From the NCBI GenBank assembly GCA_018646625.1, contig JABGUJ010000001.1, positions 255,534 through 319,533 of the forward strand: a DNA stretch of 64,000 nucleotides, written 5' to 3'. The notes beneath the pieces were generated by a model. The model saw nothing but the letters and a program-made list of their open reading frames with translations. It was not told the origin of the DNA and searched no databases. Made by a program: the position numbers and the translations under genes. The DNA comes from Candidatus Woesearchaeota archaeon. GTDB taxonomy: Archaea; Nanobdellota; Nanobdellia; Woesearchaeales; JABGUJ01. Shown in pieces: positions 16,001-27,700 of this stretch (positions are counted from its first letter, which is position 1; every line of letters starts with the position of its first letter).

Positions 16001-18748
16001 TCGCACCAAGACTGTAAGTTCGGCTTGATTTCCTGCAGCATCTGTTGCAACAATAACAATTTCATTATCTTCTGCATGTATACCAGAAATCAAAGTAATC
16101 TCATTCTCCTCTTCTCCAGGTTCATAACTAACGCCACCAGCAACTTGAACAGAGGCTAAAGGAGAATAACCATCACTAATGTATTCGATAACAATCTTAA
16201 CTGAAGAATCTCCAGTCATATAATATTCAGTTTCTTCATCATAAATAACTGCATATTCAACATTAACTGCTTTAACTTCTTTAACAGATATATCTGGCGC
16301 AGTTCTATCTAAACCATAACTAGTGTTAACCACTTGTTTATTACCTGCGGCATCTACAGAACAAAAATTAAATGTTTTTGCCCCTTCTTGAGAAAACTGC
16401 AAACCGTTTGATTCCTTAGGAAAAATCTCATTATCTTCATTACAAGCATCACAACCAGACACTAAACAATAAAGTGTTCTATCAACATACGAAGTAGAAT
16501 CCTCTTCAGTAATGTTAACCAAAGCACTGTTAGAATTGTACCAACCTTCCAGCAAACTAATCTCAGAGACAGGCGCACTATTATCAATATTTACAGAAAC
16601 ACTTTCCGGCAACGAAGGATTTCCTGCTTTATCATAAGCTCTATAAAAAATAACCTCATTAGTATCATCAACAAAAGTAAATGATTGAACATAAACAAAG
16701 CCTTCTTCATTTGGTTCACAACTCTCTTCACCTAAAGAAACATAACAATATCTTATTTCATCAATACCAGATGCAAATTCACTATCTCCGTCAGTTGCAT
16801 TTAGAATAAAAGTCTCAGCTTCAGAAGTAATCCATTCATTATCATAATTATAAGTATCCCATACAGTAGGCATAGATGAATCAGCAACAACAGAGACTTC
16901 AGAAGTCTCACAATTCATCGCCTTATCACAGATCGTAACGGTTAGATCAAAGCCTCTCTCTGTTTCGGTTGTAACGTCCATGTTATATGTAGCAGAAGAT
17001 ATTCGCCCATTTCCACCTGGTGTGCTCAATGTCGCATTCATATTGTGCTGAACACCTTCAAAATCATCATAATATTGAACATTTACAAACCAAACATAAT
17101 CTTCAACAAAATCGAATACCAACTCATTCTCACCAAAACCAATTATGTGCTTCAAACTCAACTCAGACATTTCCGGAGTTACAGTATCAACAATAAATTC
17201 AGGCCTAAATTCGCCTTCGGGACCATATACTCCCCCCTCATCCATAATCTTCTTCGCTTTAACAACAGATTTGTATGTAGAACCAAATGCAGTATTCAAC
17301 AAAGATTTAGCAATAACATCTTTGAAATGTAGCGTGAACTTATTTTCAAACTCATTATCGACATTTGCTTTTTTCAAATTATCCAAGACTTCATCAGTAA
17401 AAACATTATGTGAAGCGCCATCAACATCTTTTGCACTAAGAGTCATAAACGTAACTTGCACATCTCTATCTAAATCAAAATCCATTAACAAGTCTAAGTC
17501 AGAAACATTAGTATAATACAAATCTTCATCTTCAAAATATTGATAATTAGTTAACTTGTACAATAATCTTCTTGGCACATCACTTCTAATCTCAAAAGAA
17601 TATTCAGTTTCATCATAATTAATTTCATTGCCCATAGTATCTGCAGCATATATTCTAACCGTATAGAAACCATAAGCTAAATCGCCAAGATAATTAACTT
17701 GTATGCTACTCAAATCATCAGAAGGCACACATTCTATCTCAATGCTATCACAAGTATACGTTTCTTGCGAAGAAAACTCAGGAGCATCTATTTCAACTTC
17801 AAATTCAATCGATGCAAGATCTAATTGAGAGTTATCCGTTACAGTGAAAAATAAACTAGAATCTAAATCCCCAATAACTGTATCATTTTTTGGAACTCTC
17901 TCTGTAATCTCCGGAGCTGATGCATCCTTACACACAGTAAACTCGGACACCTCGCCATTATCAACTGCATCGTGCACTACCACTACGACTGTTTTACACT
18001 CACCATCAGGCAAAATAAAGAAACCAATCTCAGTCTCAACACTCTCAAATCCTTCATAAGTATACTGAGATTCATCACCTACAACTTCAGAAGTCTCAGC
18101 AAAAACTGTAGCCATAGATGATTCCGAATCATGATCCACTTCAGGAACATCTTCTCCAAGATAAGCATAGTAATGTAAATGAGAATAGGCCTCAACATTC
18201 AAAATTAACGAAAACTCCTCCGCAGTTGTGTAGCTATTGTCAATCACAACATCTCCGTCTGGAACAACAACTTCAACTAATTCGGCAAGTTGTGGAGGAG
18301 TAATATCAATAAGAAGAGGAATATTACTGGGAGTCATCGGAGTACCCCCGTGCTTTTGAGTAATTGTATAAACATAATATCCGCTTTCTGTAACTTTACT
18401 ATCTATCTGATAAGCACTCAAAGATTTAGCACCAGATCTATCTTCTTGACCTGAAGAATATCGGTTTATCTCTTTTTCTGGAGTTGAAAATGTCTTTACA
18501 ACATTTGAACTAGTAATACTAGGAGCAGGAACTTCTCCTTGAGCAAGATAGACCTCATCACTAATAGGAGAAACAGATTTAGAAGCACTCACTACTGCCT
18601 TGATGGTTGTATCACCAAAAACAACATCGCCATTTACACTTCTAACAGAATTTTTATCAAAAGTCGCAAACACAGAAGCAGTCATAGCCAAAGCTAAGCA
18701 AACAATCATAAAAATACTCAAAATCCGTTTAACACATCGTACAATCAT
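13076..18748 (-). CDS. ~1890-aa secreted Ig-like repeat protein with C-terminal calcium loops
   Basis: The ATG at 18748 gives a signal peptide (MIVRCVKRILSIFMIV...SVFA); an upstream ATG at 18790 is possible but has a longer charged lead. Either start lies inside the 3' end of the giant gene before it, so translation is probably coupled. The body is a chain of about eight to ten Ig-like domains, recognisable by linkers of the form D-x-TPPQL, SAPEI, NSAPVS, RTAPDIS and EGPEVVF, with one or two Cys pairs in many domains. The last ~125 residues are thrombospondin type 3-like Asp loops (DEDNDGLFNWYES, PDSDNDDLPDG and others). There is no C-terminal membrane helix, so it is secreted and held by partners. 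A fibrous adhesin or stalk protein is inferred. Confidence 0.85.
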   Translation of the reverse strand: MIVRCVKRILSIFMIVCLALAMTASVFATFDKNSVRSVNGDVVFGDTTIKAVVSASKSVSPISDEVYLAQGEVPAPSITSSNVVKTFSTPEKEINRYSSGQEDRSGAKSLSAYQIDSKVTESGYYVYTITQKHGGTPMTPSNIPLLIDITPPQLAELVEVVVPDGDVVIDNSYTTAEEFSLILNVEAYSHLHYYAYLGEDVPEVDHDSESSMATVFAETSEVVGDESQYTYEGFESVETEIGFFILPDGECKTVVVVVHDAVDNGEVSEFTVCKDASAPEITERVPKNDTVIGDLDSSLFFTVTDNSQLDLASIEFEVEIDAPEFSSQETYTCDSIEIECVPSDDLSSIQVNYLGDLAYGFYTVRIYAADTMGNEINYDETEYSFEIRSDVPRRLLYKLTNYQYFEDEDLYYTNVSDLDLLMDFDLDRDVQVTFMTLSAKDVDGASHNVFTDEVLDNLKKANVDNEFENKFTLHFKDVIAKSLLNTAFGSTYKSVVKAKKIMDEGGVYGPEGEFRPEFIVDTVTPEMSELSLKHIIGFGENELVFDFVEDYVWFVNVQYYDDFEGVQHNMNATLSTPGGNGRISSATYNMDVTTETERGFDLTVTICDKAMNCETSEVSVVADSSMPTVWDTYNYDNEWITSEAETFILNATDGDSEFASGIDEIRYCYVSLGEESCEPNEEGFVYVQSFTFVDDTNEVIFYRAYDKAGNPSLPESVSVNIDNSAPVSEISLLEGWYNSNSALVNITEEDSTSYVDRTLYCLVSGCDACNEDNEIFPKESNGLQFSQEGAKTFNFCSVDAAGNKQVVNTSYGLDRTAPDISVKEVKAVNVEYAVIYDEETEYYMTGDSSVKIVIEYISDGYSPLASVQVAGGVSYEPGEEENEITLISGIHAEDNEIVIVATDAAGNQAELTVLVRSDNEGPEVVFLEPNVLATEPMITLASNAEDLQPFFRIQTNEQATCVLTYVPKGLIDPMQEEFETEDSLEHTLKLSYKLKDGSNALTLNCKDVMGNSKTHNLLIILDFVPPLITSWESVDGVVIMDTTMPNIHGYVIVDNFLTQLRVTTNEPSRCRYSLTQDEFENMETEFEGIGYMQEMLTSAIELEDNTTYTYYINCQDAAGNIASFSSTYSWVAVKLVVQLDLPITIINLRPSGATNKLPPELKLSWETRRESQCKVDRNYDGEMVLIGALLDWFDFAQSVDPLKEKTNVYKYELELDGIFEENKEYTYDITCSDPSGRLDDGEAQTSFVIDTSMDPPTIIIPEYDGKEYNISEIYVYGHCEDGASIRIFMNVYDPSEANFVDLTTCENGEYDSSDLVIRGGNNTIYVEARDDAGNVGYDQRTVFYNVLGPNVSITIDPKGGTLNKLYNVTAVINELSVSTNETKRFSLFDSVFRVERMEDDVDISEQLELLESTETKRVYSTPDGQLIMQKLDDLASKITFVPNQVPYRIAGTYIVKVIPVNYAGEHGIPGQSVFLLDPFAAAVEWLTPIDKRVGKDGVPVKFSGYTEPVAQSAVLVIEEFGYSPQMDSTRTITVPLIRVFDPDDKIEKGYFELDEDVTEGLNVYKMTTMLFNHSATTPDETLYYDVKGPRVITEYVKITSGGGEDGMTPEELQELDLNPYCIYGQHNFGNCLISSANSVFFSVTNDYNNFDSENGPLDVDGNAAETYETAYDYEEEIYGDTFSYGVTLGVYESTDGLELAVKEETDAFTTNYKGHNVYLDISLMANMIWVSDNILVHFYGTADTFIWVVDKYLEKYPSTMAAKPMPDGDDNDGMAYEFEIQYGLNPYINDGFFDEDNDGLFNWYESALNSDPTNPDSDNDDLPDGFEVKYWTVLNPLDSSGDASGTGDPDFDLLNNYDELVKGTRPDRADTDGDMFSDGDDLYPLDSSKH

Positions 18749-21700
18749 CTGTTCCCGTTCCGCAATTAGTTTTTCCTTGTGAATTTGCATAAGATTCAGA
18801 GTACCCGCCGCAATTAACTAATGGTCCTGAATATTGTGCATTACTTGGAGTATCTGCCAAAGGCACGTGATCATCGTGCGCTATCAAGTATCCGGTAAAT
18901 CGGGTATTTGAATCATGACAACGACACTCAGTAGTTTCATAACCGCTACACTCAACACTATTTCCAGTGCCTGGACACATAGGCACATCATCACAAATCT
19001 TATTTCGTTTATTTTTTCCTGGAGGACCCTCAGTCCAATCATTTAGTTTATGATCATTATTGTAAGGATTGTCACTACAACTTCCACAATCATTAACATA
19101 ATACCTTGCTCCGCCACTCTCACAAAGCTCACACCTAGGATCTACGCCTTTCTGCCTCATGTAATAACCAAACGACCCTTGAGTTCCGTAATCATCGAAA
19201 CCAGGATATTCATCATCTCTTTGAACTGCACCTGCTTGAGCAGGATCATCATAAACATCAATTCTAAATCTTTTATCCACATTATATTCCGCTTCCGAAT
19301 AATAATCAACAGTTGGGAAATCAGTTGCACAAGCTAATGGTCCACCACAATCAACATTTCCGTTAGTTGGAGGAACATACAATCCACCAGAGGCAGAGAT
19401 TCTACAATTAGTTGGACATTTGCAACCGGCAGCAACATTATGCCCACCACAATCTGTATTACACGTGCCTACATTATCACAAATTTTGTTACCTTCATCG
19501 GCCTTGCCGCCAACAAAAATATTTGATGGTCTATTATCATACTTCAATTCAACTCCATTCACTTCACAATCTTCACACTGGCCGGCATTCCAATTAACAC
19601 AACTTCCACCTTCAATCATTCCTTTATAACCATCAACAACAGAACCTGGACACCACTTACATGCAGCGTCACCGATACAACCATCATAATCAAAGTAAGT
19701 TGTTGAACAATCTCTTTCACACTTAGTAATTATAGGCAAACCGCCAGGAGAATTAGCTTCACAAACATCTTCTAAACCAGTAAATGTATATGTCTGACTA
19801 ATAGAATCATACTGTGAAATTAAAGTATCAAATTTATAACAAACAGGACCGACAGCACTGCCCAACCAAGGATGAGTACACTCAATCAAGAAATTGTGGA
19901 AATTATTCTTCAAACTAAGCGTATCTTCTTTCTTAGTACCCATTTGATAGAAAGGACCTCCCGGACCACACATATCCGGAGTAATAGTATAAGAGTACTT
20001 GAACCAACCATTTTCTGCTTGCACAGGTTCAGTCTCAATTTCAATCTCAAATGCTTCCGCAGTCGTATCTGCAAGATGTATTAATGAACAATCAGATAGT
20101 AAAGGAACCTCAAACTCAATTGTCGTTTCAAAATTCCCAATTCCAGAAGTAAACGAGAAGGTTTCATCAAAATCAGGAACTATATTGTCTATTCTGTACT
20201 GACCAAATTCTCCCACTTGAAAAACTTCCAGATCTAAGAACTTATAACTATCCGTTCCAGTCTTCCAAATCCAAATAGAAACAATAGTAGTATCATAAGG
20301 CAAATCAACAGTTACATTAAACCAATTGTGAGGTTGTTTAGCGGTTCTGAAGAACACTCCCTGTTTTGTAAATATTTCTTCAGCCAAACTTTTAGCCAAA
20401 GTAATCGCAGAGAAATAATCAACAAAGAAATCCGTATCATCAAACAATTCATGATTATAATTAGGATGTTTAAAATAATTTATATCACCAACAGGATAGT
20501 TCAACCAGCCATTTTCCTCGTGTCCGTATTCCCCAAATCTCACAGTACAATCAGCAAATTCACTTTCACTTAAGTTCATAATAGACTCCACTCCAAATTT
20601 AGTAGAGCCCGCAGAATGAGACAAGATCATTCCACCAATATTTTTGCCAGAGACATTGTAATTACCCATAGATTGAGATCCACAAGCCAATGCTCCTTCA
20701 TTTAAAGAAATAATGTCTGTCACATTACTTGGAGCACCATCAGGTTTTGAAACCCAAATTTGATATGAATACTCAATCATATCTGTTGGTAAGAATCCAG
20801 TCAAAGTTACATTATCTTTTTGAACTACAATTAAAGGAAATTCAAAATCACCCGTATACTCATCATTCTCATCTCTTGGAACACCTTTAATCCAAGGTAA
20901 AGGTAAGGACGAATCATAACCCATAGTATCAATATTAATCATCAAACTTGCAGAACCAAATGCACCATTCACATCACTTGCTTCAAAAAACAATTCCAGT
21001 TCTCCGAATGTATTATGCGGAACTTGTGGAGGTATCGCAGCGAACCAGGCTTCACAAACATTGTTCTCACAAGATAACTCTCCAGAACTCAAACTAAAGT
21101 CAACTCCTTCACCTGATATTGAAAGCATAGCAGACTCTGGATCGACCAAAGCATTAGTTGAAGTTACAACAATCTTGTACGGTTTAAGCTTAAGTTCATC
21201 ACCCATCTCAAAGTCTAACTCTTTAGTTCCATCAAATACTTTAATTTCAAACTCAGGAGCAACAGTATCAACAATATTAAACTCTAAATATTCCGTAGTT
21301 GAAACGCCGAACACATCGGTTGCGATGATCTCAACAGCATAAGTACCAACTGGAAGACTATAATTAGTAAATGTATACTCACCATAAGAACCTAAAATAG
21401 ATGAAGTCACAGAAACTGTATTAGCAAATGCATATTCCGAATCAAAGCTCAGATCTGGATAATCATCAGATCCGCTAGAGATTGAAGAAATAGATTCAGT
21501 AATCTCCTCCTCGATAAAAACACTTCCATTTGGATAAAAAACGGTCATATTAACGGTTTGATCTGGAGTAATCAGAGACTTATAATCAGTATCATTAATT
21601 AAAACTACAACATCAAAAGAATGACCCCACTCAATTTGGGTTCCACAACCATATGCGGGAGAACAACTCAACTCGGTCGCTGTATCCACCAAGAAGAAAT

Positions 21701-24700
21701 CATCAATAACAGGAGGATTATTCTCAGGAATATTATTAACCTCAAGAATCATAAAATTAAACTGATCTCCATTCCATACTTTAACTACCCATCCATTATT
21801 ACCTTGCGTCCAAAGATCAACAAGCTTGCTAAATCTATTCTGAGGAGATTCGTTTCTATAGAACTCAACATAATCTTGCGTCTCAACAGGATGCATTAAA
21901 GATTCTACTAAATCCACAACATAATAATAACCAATCAGACCATCTTTAATCGCCGAAGTATGACTTAAATCATTTTTACCGCCAAATGAAAACTGATAAT
22001 GATTGAAATCATTTAAAGGATGATGGTCACCAAATTTAGCATACTTACAATCAGAATTAAGAGTGAGCGTCTGATCATCTATTCCTTCTAATGGAACCTC
22101 TCCACTTCCTGCACCAAGATCGAAAACAACCCCTGAAGCAATTACTGAATTAGCAATCTGATAGTCTTCTGCAGGACCACAAGACTCTGGCGCTGAACTA
22201 AGGTTAATCTCAAAAAGGGTATAAGGGGGATGCTGCATCTCTATAGTAAGTCTCAACCCATCATCAGAAGTTGGTAAAATACCCACTAAAGTGACATTAT
22301 CGCCAATCGCCTTCATAAAATAGTGTTGACCCATCACCAAGTCTTCAGAACGAGGCATCGGATCATCGTTTGTTTGGTCTCCTTTAAACCAAGGCAGAGG
22401 TATATCAGAATTTAACTCTGCGGTGTCAACTTGTAAATCAAAGCTATCAGTACCGCAAATTCTATTTAGATCACAAGCTTCAAAAGTAAATGTCAGTACA
22501 CCAGTTACCTCCTTACCAAGCGCAGTTAGTAAATCATTAAACACACAAAATGTATCATTACAAACAAGGTAGTCCGACAGATCATTTGGCTCAACAAAGG
22601 ACGACACGCCCTGGACAGTTAACGAAGGAGCATTTTCATCGTCAGAATCATTAATGATAAAATCATTAGCAAAGATTGCCAAGTTAAACTCATAACCACT
22701 CTCCGCAACAGCATCTTCGGCAGTATAGTCAAAATCTTCATCCGTACTATTTAACTCAAACATAAACTCAGGAGCAACAGTATCTTCTATCTCGAAACTC
22801 AACTCAGTCGTCATCTCATTGCCTAATGAGTCATTAGCAAAAACTTCAATTGTATACTCTCCAGGTGCCATTGGATATTTAGTTGCAAAAATATCAAACA
22901 TTGAAAGACTCTTAGACTCGTAAGGAACTAAGATATATTCGTCTCCTTCATCATTATGTGTCAGATATGATTCATTCAATCTCAAACGGAACATTGATTC
23001 CGGCTCAAAATAAGAAATTCCTAAATGATCTGAAAAGACTGAGTCTAATTCAGCATAATGGGTTTGATTACCCACAAAGTACTTACCAGCAAGAGACTTC
23101 AATTTAGCTAAAACTGTATTATCCTGCTCAAAGAAAAATGTATACTCACTATCATTAACAGATATCAAGATCTCAAACGCATGACCATATTCTAACTTCT
23201 CGCATATTCCTTCCTCACATGTCTCGGGGGGAGAACCTGACAGATCATACAAAACAGGATCCAAAACCTCTGGAGCATAAGTATCATCAACAACCTTAAC
23301 AACCAAATTCATAGAATTATACGAAGGAGTGCCATCCAACCAAACAATAATCGACATGTTATTAATATCATCAGCATAGGGTAACACCTCAGAGAAATTA
23401 AACCAATTCTCAGGATATTTACTTTGATAAAGATTAAATGTTTCTTCTGTTTGAATAGGTTGTTTCAAAGGATCATTCAAAGTCATCACGGAGAAACCAT
23501 TAGCATCATCAGCACCATCAAGACCATACTCAAGATGAGCATAATATTCGTCCTCTCCAAAATACAACAACGAATCTAAAACGCTATATCTCCAGAAGTT
23601 ATTCATAATATGCTCATCAGAGAATCTAACATAACAATCAGAAATTGCTAATTTATCATTCAATAAACCAGGAACATCTGCAGTATTCTCAATACCAAAG
23701 AAAATACTCTCAACATCATTACTTAAAATACCATCACCTGGATACACTCCCTGCAAAGACTCCGCCGCAACATTCAAAGTTGTCTCAGTACACAATTCAG
23801 GTTGGGGTGTTAAAGCAACAGAAGGCACATCGGCAAACATATGTAAAGGTCCGCCAGAATTATTTTGTATTCTAACTTCTAACTTTAATCCTTCATAATC
23901 TGCAATGTACCCAATTAATTCAATCTGTTCACTTAAAGAATAAATCTCATACTCAACACCATTAGCAGGATAAGGAGGTAATGCATTACCTGAAGAATCT
24001 TTAGCTCTAATCCATGGTAGTGGAATATCATCACTCCTGCCTCTAGTATCAACATTAAACGTTAAGCTAGATGAAATAAACGGTCTTTCATTAATATCAC
24101 AACCCTTAAACTCATACCCATATATTTCATTCACATTCGCACCAAACAATTTCTTAACATTATCAATTGTCAAAGTACATTTATTATCAAAACAATTTAG
24201 ATTTCTTTCATAAGTAGGGTCTGCAGGGGTAGGGGACAACTCATACCTTGGCACACAATCACCATTTGGATTCTCCATATCTGTCATAATATATTCATCA
24301 GCAATAAACGTAACATCATATGTATAGTCAGTAGTCAAAGAATCTTCAACAACTAATTGAGTTGCATGCTCTCTTATTCCCATAGCGATACTAGCTTCAA
24401 CACTATCAACAACAGTAAATCTCTGCACAGTATTCAACGCCTCACTATTTGGAGTAGTTGGATTACCTAAAATATCAACTGCTTTTACTTCAACAATATG
24501 CTCTCCCGCCTTCCAAGGGAAATCATAAATATATTTCTTAAACACTGGCTCATACATTGGAGCTTTAACATTATCAAGTGTATAAATTTCATCTTCTGAA
24601 GAAGATAATTCTAACAAAGTAGGTCTCAAAACAAATGCATACTCCTCCTCTTCATAAGATAAACCACCATCTAAATAAAGATCATTAGTTACATATTCAA

Positions 24701-27700
24701 TCTCAACCAAATCGCCCGTATATTCAACTACAGGCGTCCAAGAAGTAGTTTTATTATAACAAACCTCATAACGCGTGTCTTCATATCCTTCTAATTCTTC
24801 ACCATCAAAACAACCCAACTCATCACAAGCATTCTCACCTGTAGAATTCAACCAAACACAAGAAATAGTACAAATTTCTTCAACACAATCCTCAGAACAA
24901 TAATTATCTTCATAAACATCAGAACAAACACTTTCATTAACCTTATATCCGCCATACTGTAAAGACATCATGTCCTTAAAACCAGCATAAACTGTATTGT
25001 TTTCTAAGAAATAAGGCAAAGAAGTAAAATTAACATCATCTACAAATACAATAATCTCAAATGGATGACCATACTCAATCTTGTCTTGAGGACAAATTCT
25101 TCCAAAGCCATCTTCACCCATAGAACAAACAAAATCATCAGCATAATCCTCGTGCGTAATATCTCTAACAATCAAATCATCAATAACCGGCGCGTTTTGA
25201 TCATAGAAAATGTACAATTCACTCTCATTCACCCTACCAACATCATCCTCTAATCTTGCATAAACTAAATTCTCAAACTCCCCTTCTTTCAAAGGAAGAT
25301 CTATTTTCTCATACGCTAAATTCAAAGGATTACTTGGCAAGTCAATTTCATCAAACAACGGAACCACGCCAGAACCATCGGGGTGAGTTAGTGTCGCATT
25401 AAAAGTATAAGGATTTGGTTCATTGATCTCAAACTTAACTGAAAATTTAGACATATTAGTAATATCAATTAAATCATATCTCCAATCATCCATTGCAAAC
25501 GAATGTACAATAGTCATGGTAGGCAAATCTTCATCAAACATAACTTCTAAACAAGCAAACCTTTCTTCATTACCACCAAAATCTACAGATTTAAACAAGA
25601 ACACAGTAGTATCAGAAACAACATATTCTTCTAATTCGGTTTCACTATCAAACATGCCCCAAGTCAAATCTTTGCCAACAGAATAATAATCAGTACATCT
25701 ACTCGCAGGATATTGATCAGAATCAAACTTAAGAACCATTCCTTCCGTATCACAACCCATAACATTACCAATATCGTTATTCTCGGAATTCTCAGGCGCA
25801 CTTATAGAACCATCAATGTTTGTAATATTTCTATCTTCACAATTAAATATAATTTTATTATCAGCCAAATTGTCAACATAAATTTTACCGTTAAGAGTTA
25901 TCTCGGGAGCATTAGGATTAGAAACTGAGTAAGCATCTGGATCCACTGTTAGAGTTGAAATCGGTGCACTCTTATCATAAGTAAACACCAATCTAACAGA
26001 ATCGGTCTTACTTGTTTCTTGATCAACACAGAATATATCATCCAATCCTGATTCTCCCTGTGCAGGATAATATCTACTTTTTGCAACAAAACCATATCCC
26101 GCATTCAGATCATCTTGGTTTATCAATTTATTAAACATACTAGAGTGCATCATATGCACGTAACCACCATCTTCTATGTTAACATCATTTTCAAGATCAG
26201 CTACAGAAATTGGCGCACCCGTGACTGGATTATCAAAATCAATTGCCTTGTACTCTCCTGCACCAAGATAATGAGAAACATCACCATTTCCAAAACTACT
26301 TACGAAAGAAACTTTATCAGCATAATAATACAAACCTTCTGCTTCTAATTGTTGATCAGTATGCATTTCATGGAATGGAGTACCACGATAATTACATGTT
26401 GAATTTCCTTTTGTTGTCAATACAACCCAGAAATCAGTAACATCCTTACCACTAATTACATGAGATGGTTGAGGAAATGTAAGATTGATATTACTTACCG
26501 CATCAATATAAACCACATAATATGTTGTATTATGATTATCAGCATCATCCCAACAATGTAATGCAAGTTTATGATACCCTTCGTTTAGTCCGCTAAACGC
26601 ATTAACATACAAGCCTTCGCCATTAATCTTATCTTTGCCATCTTCATTATCAGGATCTAACCCAACTGCATAAGGAGGATTTCCAGGAGTCAAATCAGGA
26701 TTAGTAATATTCAAACTACAATAGAAAGTATCTCCAGGAACTTCCGAATAAATCATCAAAGAGATATTGCTGCTTTTAATTACCCTTTGATCTTCAGAGT
26801 TTAAGAAAGTTAACTTAGGTGTAGGAGGCACCATATCGATAAACATAGATGATGATCGTATTGGCATCATATTATAATATTGATCCATTGCAGCATATCT
26901 CAAATAGTATGGTCCAGAGTCTTCAAGACTAAATGAAGAACCTTCAATATATTCTTTATACGCAATGTAAGCTTCAATTAAATTCTTAGAATGGTCACCC
27001 ATTTTATACGAATAACCAAAAGAAGTAGAAAGACCTAAATCAATTGAATTATCACCAGGATCCTCATCCCCATTCAAATTATAATCCTTATACTCAAATG
27101 GATCACACGCATCCATTCTATCAATACAGAACCATAGTTTCTTAACAGGAATACCATCTGCCAATTCAGAATCTTCTTCAATTCCTTCAACAATTGTTCT
27201 TTTGTCTTTGGATTCTAAATGTACAGGATCTATAGAATAAAACGAAATATCAAGACCATTTCTACCAACCGTAGCATTAACTATATTATCAATAACAGTG
27301 GGCGGAGTATTATTTTTATTACAACTAGACCAACCAGAAAGACCTGGAGTTTTATCAAGATTAGATTCTAACACACCCTTAGCCTCATCAGGCACATAGC
27401 AATCAGGCAAATCATCATCATTACCATCTTTGAAACAGAATCCAAAATCCTCATTCCAATCACACGCACTTAGACCACACGCATCATCACTAGGGAATCT
27501 TAAACCTTGTCTAACCGAACTCCTAATTTTAACACTAGATAGTTTAACTTCTGGATTAGTAAGGTGAGTTAATTGTCTTTGAAAAAAGAGAGATAGGTTA
27601 ACATCTCCAGACTCGGCCGGATCATCAAATGCTGTCAAAATTGGATGGACTTCATAAAGTTGCAACTTGCTAGTATTTTGAATTGTAACTATTGATGCTA

